A stretch of DNA of 8,782 nt from Acidobacteriota bacterium (lineage in GTDB: Bacteria; Acidobacteriota; Terriglobia; Bryobacterales; JACQDG01), in assembly GCA_016201185.1 (NCBI GenBank), contig JACQDG010000441.1, forward strand, positions 1-8,782, in the 5' to 3' direction. Below are positions 5,277 through 8,782 of the stretch, piece after piece. The translations under genes were made by a program, and so were the position numbers. Under the pieces are notes generated by a model. The model saw only the letters and a list, made by a program, of their open reading frames with translations. It was not told where the DNA came from and made no database searches. Position 1 is the first letter of the stretch, and every line of letters begins with the position of its first letter.

Positions 5277-6247
5277 AGAACAGTCCCTTGTCCACCCGCT
5301 TCCGCATTCCCGCGTCCTTCGGCTCCCTGCTGGGCCTGGCCGTAGTCTTTCTGCTGTTTTCCCTGTGGGCCGGCCCGCCGTTTTATTCCCGCTACAACCA
5401 GGTCACCATGCTCACCCAGAGCGTGATCGTGGCCGCGGGCGCGCTGGGCATGACGCTGATTATCATCGCCGGCGGCATCGACCTGAGCGTGGGGTCGATG
5501 ATCGCGCTCTCCACGGTGGTGATCGCCCGGGCGCTCCTGGCCGGCGCACCCCCGACCTGGGCCGCACTGGCCGGGGTGGCGGTGGGTGGCGTTTGCGGCG
5601 CGCTGAACGGATTCCTGGTCACGCGTCTGGGGCTGGTGCCGTTTATCATCACCCTCGGCACCTTGCTGATTTTTCGCGGCGCGGCCACCGGCCTTTCCGG
5701 CGAGCAAAAGATCGACGCCCCCATCACCTGGCTGAACGAGATGCTCACCAAGTTCCCGTCGCCGTCCTGGACCCTTGTGGCGGTTGGCGTCTGGCTCACG
5801 GTGCTGCTGGCCATCGCTGTCGCCGTGGTGCTGCGCAACACCGTGCTGGGGCGGCACGCCTTCGCCATCGGCTCTAACGAAGCTACCGCCCGGCTTTGCG
5901 GCGTCCGCGTGGAGCGGGTGAAGCTCTATATCTACACCATAGGCGGGCTGCTCACCGGCTTCGCAGGCCTGATGCAGTTCAGCCGGCTCACCGTCGGCGA
6001 CCCGACCGCCGCGAAGGGAATGGAGCTCGACATCATCGCCTCGGTGGTCATCGGCGGCGGCAGCCTCTCCGGAGGCCGGGGCAGCGTGGCTGGGTCGCTG
6101 GCCGGCGCCCTGCTGATGACCATCATCCGCAGCGGCCTGAGCATGAAGGGCGTCCCCAACTGGGTACAAGACGTGCTGACCGGCGTTATCATTGTCGGAG
6201 CCGTCACCCTGGACAGGTTGCGGCGCGAAAGCGGAGGGAGCGAATGA
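5273..6247 (+). CDS. sugar ABC transporter permease (RbsC-like)
   Basis: This 324-residue membrane protein has about eight to ten hydrophobic helices and the hallmark motifs of ribose/xylose-type permeases. These are AGGIDLSVGS (about residues 65-74), GLVPFIITLGTL, the NEATARLCGV cytoplasmic loop that contacts the ATPase, and VVIGGGSLSGGRGS near the C-terminus. It would form a homodimeric channel with the upstream ATPase. The ATG at 5273 is chosen because it overlaps the ATPase TGA by ATGA, has AGAGGCGG just upstream, and begins a short polar leader before the first helix. The upstream extension in this frame is Arg-rich shadow coding. The gene ends in a second ATGA overlap with the aquaglyceroporin, preceded by GGAGGG, so channel translation is coupled to permease translation. 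Confidence 0.94.
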   Translation: MKNSPLSTRFRIPASFGSLLGLAVVFLLFSLWAGPPFYSRYNQVTMLTQSVIVAAGALGMTLIIIAGGIDLSVGSMIALSTVVIARALLAGAPPTWAALAGVAVGGVCGALNGFLVTRLGLVPFIITLGTLLIFRGAATGLSGEQKIDAPITWLNEMLTKFPSPSWTLVAVGVWLTVLLAIAVAVVLRNTVLGRHAFAIGSNEATARLCGVRVERVKLYIYTIGGLLTGFAGLMQFSRLTVGDPTAAKGMELDIIASVVIGGGSLSGGRGSVAGSLAGALLMTIIRSGLSMKGVPNWVQDVLTGVIIVGAVTLDRLRRESGGSE

Positions 6248-7020
6248 GACAAGCGGGGATGCTGGGGGAATTGCTGGCGGAGTTTCTGGGCACTATGGTG
6301 CTGATCCTGTTCGGCGCCGGCGTGGTGGCCATGGTCTTGCTGTTCGGAACCGGGGTTCCCGGTGAGGTGGTGAAAGGCGGCTGGACCAACATCAATCTGG
6401 GCTGGGGACTGGGAGTGACGATGGGCATTTACGTGGCGGGCGGGATTTCCGGGGCACACATCAACCCCGCCGTTACCCTCGCCCTGGCCGCCTTTCGCGG
6501 CTTTCCCTGGAAGAAAGTGATCCCCTACATGCTGGCCCAGACGGCCGGAGCCTTCCTGGGAGCGGCCCTTGTGTACTGGAACTACATTCCAGCCTTTCGT
6601 AAGGCCGATCCGCTGCTCGATCACACGGCCGGCGTTTTCGCCACTTTCCCGGCGTTCCCGGAAACGCTCTCCGCCGGGCTGCTCGACCAGATCCTGGGCA
6701 CGGCCCTGCTCGTACTGCTGATCTTCGCCATCACCGACCCGCGCAACCAGGCGCCGGTGGCGAACCTGGCCCCCGTCGCCATCGGCCTGATCGTGGTGGC
6801 CATCGGGGTCTCCTTCGGGGGCATGCACGGCTACGCCATCAATCCGGCGCGCGACTTCGGCCCGCGGCTGTGGACCGTGGTGGCGGGCTTCAAGAACAAC
6901 GGGCTCACGAGCGGCCAGCCCGTATATTGGGTTCCAATTATCGGGCCGCTGGTGGGGGGCCTGATCGGCGGGCTGGTTTACGATCAGGGCATCCGGCGGT
7001 TCCTGCCTACGCAGGCCTAG
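6244..7020 (+). CDS. aquaglyceroporin of the MIP family (GlpF/AqpS-like)
   Basis: This 258-residue channel has the two half-helix NPA motifs, N74-P75-A76 in GAHINPAVT and N200-P201-A202 in GYAINPARDFGPR. Asp204 after the second NPAR is the mark of glycerol facilitators as opposed to pure water channels. By comparison with E. coli GlpF, the selectivity filter reads W54, Y197 and R203; Tyr replaces the GlpF Phe200, as also occurs in mammalian AQP3. It should pass glycerol-sized polyols and probably As(OH)3. The ATG at 6244 overlaps the permease stop and follows GGAGGG (6235-6240), so start choice is firm. Downstream, 20 bases away, is an arsenate reductase, which recalls the S. meliloti aqpS-arsC pair where the channel is the arsenite exit. 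Which substrate matters here is inference. Confidence 0.93.
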   Translation: MRQAGMLGELLAEFLGTMVLILFGAGVVAMVLLFGTGVPGEVVKGGWTNINLGWGLGVTMGIYVAGGISGAHINPAVTLALAAFRGFPWKKVIPYMLAQTAGAFLGAALVYWNYIPAFRKADPLLDHTAGVFATFPAFPETLSAGLLDQILGTALLVLLIFAITDPRNQAPVANLAPVAIGLIVVAIGVSFGGMHGYAINPARDFGPRLWTVVAGFKNNGLTSGQPVYWVPIIGPLVGGLIGGLVYDQGIRRFLPTQA

Positions 7021-7040
7021 CGGTCGCCCCGGCCACCTCG

Positions 7041-7466
7041 ATGGAGCGGATTCTATTCCTTTGCCTGCACAACTCCTCACGCAGCCAGATGGCTGAGGGC
7101 TTCGCCCGCCACATAATGGGCGGCGGGAAGGAAATTGAGATCTGGAGCGCCGGCACCGAGCCCCGCGGCGTAAACCCTTACGCTGTGCGCGTCATGGCCG
7201 AAAAAGAAATCGATCTTTCCGGCCACACTTCCAAGCACGTCGACAAGGTTCCCCCGCCCACACGGGTGGTGACCCTGTGCGGCGAATCGGAGGAAACCTG
7301 CCCGGCCTTCCCCGGCGGGGTGATCATCGAGCACTGGGGCCTGCCGGACCCCTCCCGGGCCGAAGGTAGCGACGAGGAAAAGCTCCGGGTTTTTCGGGCG
7401 GTACGCGATGAGATCGAGCGGCGGATTCGGGAGCTGGCGGACCGTGTCTTGAGTCCTGACTTCTGA
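7041..7466 (+). CDS. arsC: thioredoxin-type arsenate reductase (ArsC, LMW phosphatase fold)
   Basis: This 141-residue protein has the low-molecular-weight phosphatase P-loop C8-L-H-N-S-S-R14-S followed by QMAEGFA, the form CxHNSxRSQMAEG typical of ArsC rather than tyrosine phosphatases. Two further Cys, C80 and C87 in TLCGESEETCP, match the redox pair of S. aureus plasmid pI258 ArsC (C82 and C89). IIEHWGLPDPS with D103-P104 supplies the catalytic Asp. All three Cys needed for arsenate reduction and thioredoxin-dependent recycling are therefore present. It converts arsenate to arsenite in the cytoplasm, which then must leave the cell. The neighbouring aquaglyceroporin is a candidate exit; no ArsB, Acr3 or ArsR is visible. 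It starts 20 bases after the channel stop without a clear Shine-Dalgarno, suggesting reinitiation. The last codons fall in a TGACTTC repeat. Confidence 0.92.
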   Translation: MERILFLCLHNSSRSQMAEGFARHIMGGGKEIEIWSAGTEPRGVNPYAVRVMAEKEIDLSGHTSKHVDKVPPPTRVVTLCGESEETCPAFPGGVIIEHWGLPDPSRAEGSDEEKLRVFRAVRDEIERRIRELADRVLSPDF

Positions 7467-7470
7467 CTTC
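7450..7470. repeat. three tandem heptamers (TGAGTCC, TGACTTC, TGACTTC) at the arsC 3' end
   Basis: Two exact TGACTTC units (7457-7463, 7464-7470) follow a two-mismatch copy (7450-7456). They encode the last ArsC residues (SPDF) and its TGA stop, and run into the 9-base gap before the convergent permease gene. Short heptamer repeats of this kind are found scattered between genes in several bacterial groups. With three units here it could be chance. Confidence 0.45.
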
Positions 7471-7475
7471 TTTCC

Positions 7476-8782
7476 TCAGTTCTTCCGCATTTCCTCCTCG
7501 ACCTCTTTCAAGATCTCGGCCCGCTTCTCCGAATCCAGCTCGGCTTTCAAGCGGCGTAGGGCCACCCCCACCACGTCCCGGTGATGGAGGCGCGAGCCGA
7601 AGCCGTCGCGGGTCAGGCCCAGCCACAGCTCGTGCAGCAGGTCCACGTCCCCCGGCCACAGCCGCGGCGGGTGCGGGCCGAGATTGTAGTAGCGCGACTC
7701 TTCGCCCGGTACCCAAATTTCCAGCGAAAAGGACGGGCGCGGCGCCGGCAGCCGTTCCCACGCCTCGCCGATGGCCCGCGCCAGCTCGTCCGACGTCATC
7801 TTGGCCGAGCGCCCGGTCACCAGCCGCGAGGCCTGCAGCTTGGCCGCCGTCTGCACCATGGCGTCGAACGGGTTCAGCGCCGGCACCACCACCAGCTCTA
7901 CGGTCTTCCCCGCCTTCTCCGCCAGGCTCACGACCTTCGTGAAAAGCTCCTTCTCGTACTGCGCGAAGATCTGCTCGTTCTCCAGGGCGTGCTCGCCCGA
8001 GCCCGCCGGGCTGACCGGGCGCACCGACAGCGCTACGATATCGTGCTTGCGCAGGTTGGTTTTGACCAGCGTCCGCTCCAGGTGGTCCAGTTTGTTGCCG
8101 CGCACCGCCACCACCACGCAGCCGGGCCGCGTGTTCACCGCTTCCGGGGTGATCTCCGGCCGCAGGTCCAGGCGGAACATCTCCAGCCCCTTTTCCGCAT
8201 GCCGGGCCTTGCGCTCGTTGATTTTTTCCGAAACGGTGAACACCGCGTAGAACGCCAGCGTGAACAGGCCTCCGTAAATGGTGGCCACCTGCTTGGTCAG
8301 CAGGTTGGAGATGGCGATCACAAACAGGGCAACCGTGGTCAGCCCCAGCCCGACCGGTATCTCGGTCGAGCCCACCGTAAAGTTCAGCGGGAACTTCCAG
8401 TCGCGTTTTCCCGGTTCCCTGTAGCGCAGCACCAGCGTGCCCAGCGCCTTCATGAAGAAGCTCCATATCACGCCGAACGCGTAGGCTTCCCCCAGCAGAA
8501 TAATGTTGCCCCGGCTGGCGATGATGGTCGAGAGCTGGAACAACAGGACCATGTTGATCAGGTGGTGGGTGGTCCCGTACTTGGAATGCGGCTTGCGAAA
8601 CCAGTCGGTCAATACCCCGTCCTCGGCCACGCGGTTCAGGACCCCGTTGGCGCCGATAAATGAGGTGTTGACCGCCCCGGAAAGGATCAAGGTTCCCGTC
8701 ACGACCACGAAAACATGGAAGGCCAGCGTCAGCGCGTGCGGCCCGCTCAGATAAGTGGCGATGCCGCCGATCAGGTTGTTCA
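7476..8782 (-). CDS. APC-superfamily permease with a C-terminal soluble USP-like domain (partial, N-terminus outside window)
   Basis: The minus-strand frame is open from the window edge to a TGA at 7476-7478, giving 434 residues and no start. The ORF continues upstream of the GTG at 8708 with NNLIGGIATYLSGPHALTLAFHVF, so that GTG is internal. The first 200 or so residues hold about five hydrophobic helices with APC transporter features, including NTSFIGANGVLNRVAEDGVLTDWFRK followed by the membrane re-entry near HHLINMV. After KINERKARHAEK comes a soluble tail of about 230 residues. Its middle (GCVVVAVRGNKLDHLERTL, VELVVVPALNPFDAMVQTAAKLQASRLVTGRSAKM) resembles a universal-stress-protein nucleotide-binding fold, often fused to such permeases. 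The end is highly charged (KAELDSEKRAEILKEVEEEMRKN), probably helical or coiled coil. Substrate is unknown, likely an amino acid or related compound. It converges on arsC with 9 bases between stops. Confidence 0.85.
   Translation of the reverse strand, partial: NNLIGGIATYLSGPHALTLAFHVFVVVTGTLILSGAVNTSFIGANGVLNRVAEDGVLTDWFRKPHSKYGTTHHLINMVLLFQLSTIIASRGNIILLGEAYAFGVIWSFFMKALGTLVLRYREPGKRDWKFPLNFTVGSTEIPVGLGLTTVALFVIAISNLLTKQVATIYGGLFTLAFYAVFTVSEKINERKARHAEKGLEMFRLDLRPEITPEAVNTRPGCVVVAVRGNKLDHLERTLVKTNLRKHDIVALSVRPVSPAGSGEHALENEQIFAQYEKELFTKVVSLAEKAGKTVELVVVPALNPFDAMVQTAAKLQASRLVTGRSAKMTSDELARAIGEAWERLPAPRPSFSLEIWVPGEESRYYNLGPHPPRLWPGDVDLLHELWLGLTRDGFGSRLHHRDVVGVALRRLKAELDSEKRAEILKEVEEEMRKN

Noticed and set aside
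5135..7080. Long minus-strand open frames opposite the permease and aquaglyceroporin (5135-6169 and 5932-7080)
   Set aside because: Composition is biased to His, Gln, Arg and Gly with no motif, opposite well-supported genes.
7041..7466. Low-molecular-weight protein tyrosine phosphatase instead of ArsC
   Set aside because: The P-loop is of the HNSxRSQMAEG type and the second and third cysteines (C80, C87) are present, which tyrosine phosphatases lack.
7467..7475. Bidirectional terminator between arsC and the permease
   Set aside because: There are only 9 bases and no inverted repeat spanning the junction that I can see.
7581..8663. 360-codon plus-strand frame opposite the APC permease
   Set aside because: Arg/His/Gln-rich shadow; the minus-strand frame gives clear membrane helices and runs unbroken to the window edge.
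1..8782. CRISPR array, tRNA, rRNA or insertion sequence
   Set aside because: I found no regularly spaced long repeats, cloverleaf-like stretches, transposase motifs or terminal inverted repeats on reading both strands. I could not run covariance-model or database searches.

Overview
This is a GC-rich window of chromosomal DNA with bacterial gene organisation: tightly packed ORFs, ATGA start/stop overlaps and a lipobox. The lipoprotein sugar-binding protein, the VapB/VapC and Phd-type antitoxin sequences, the membrane-anchored metallophosphoesterase and the permease with a soluble tail together look like a soil or sediment diderm. Acidobacteriota (Solibacter/Bryobacter type) is my best guess. 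That assignment rests on sequence style, because there is no marker gene in the window.

Layout. Bases 1-324 (+) hold the C-terminal end of a protein with a kinase-fold-like motif. It converges on a membrane-anchored metallophosphoesterase (333-1613, -). A 122-base divergent intergenic region (1614-1735) contains two perfect inverted repeats and promoter-like elements for both directions. It leads into a complete vapBC toxin-antitoxin pair (1736-2366, +), whose promoter geometry predicts a leaderless mRNA. Next comes a second, unrelated Phd/YefM-like antitoxin without a toxin (2422-2682, +). Its stop codon lies inside a C-rich tract (2670-2713) that has six G-runs on the opposite strand, a strong G-quadruplex candidate.

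Bases 2742-7466 (+) form the main block. It encodes a ribose-type ABC importer: lipoprotein binding protein, dual-NBD ATPase and permease. These are followed by a GlpF-type aquaglyceroporin and a thioredoxin-type ArsC arsenate reductase. ATPase to permease and permease to channel are joined by ATGA overlaps, and arsC starts 20 bases after the channel. The ABC part imports a sugar or polyol. The channel could pass a small polyol such as glycerol. Alternatively, as in the known AqpS-ArsC arrangement of Sinorhizobium meliloti, it could let out the arsenite made by ArsC. The joining of the two modules in one apparent operon is the most interesting feature of the window.

Bases 7476-8782 (-) hold the C-terminal part of an APC-superfamily permease with a long soluble tail resembling a universal-stress-protein domain. 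It converges on arsC with a 9-base gap and runs off the window edge. I see no tRNA, rRNA, CRISPR array, insertion sequence or convincing intrinsic terminator.
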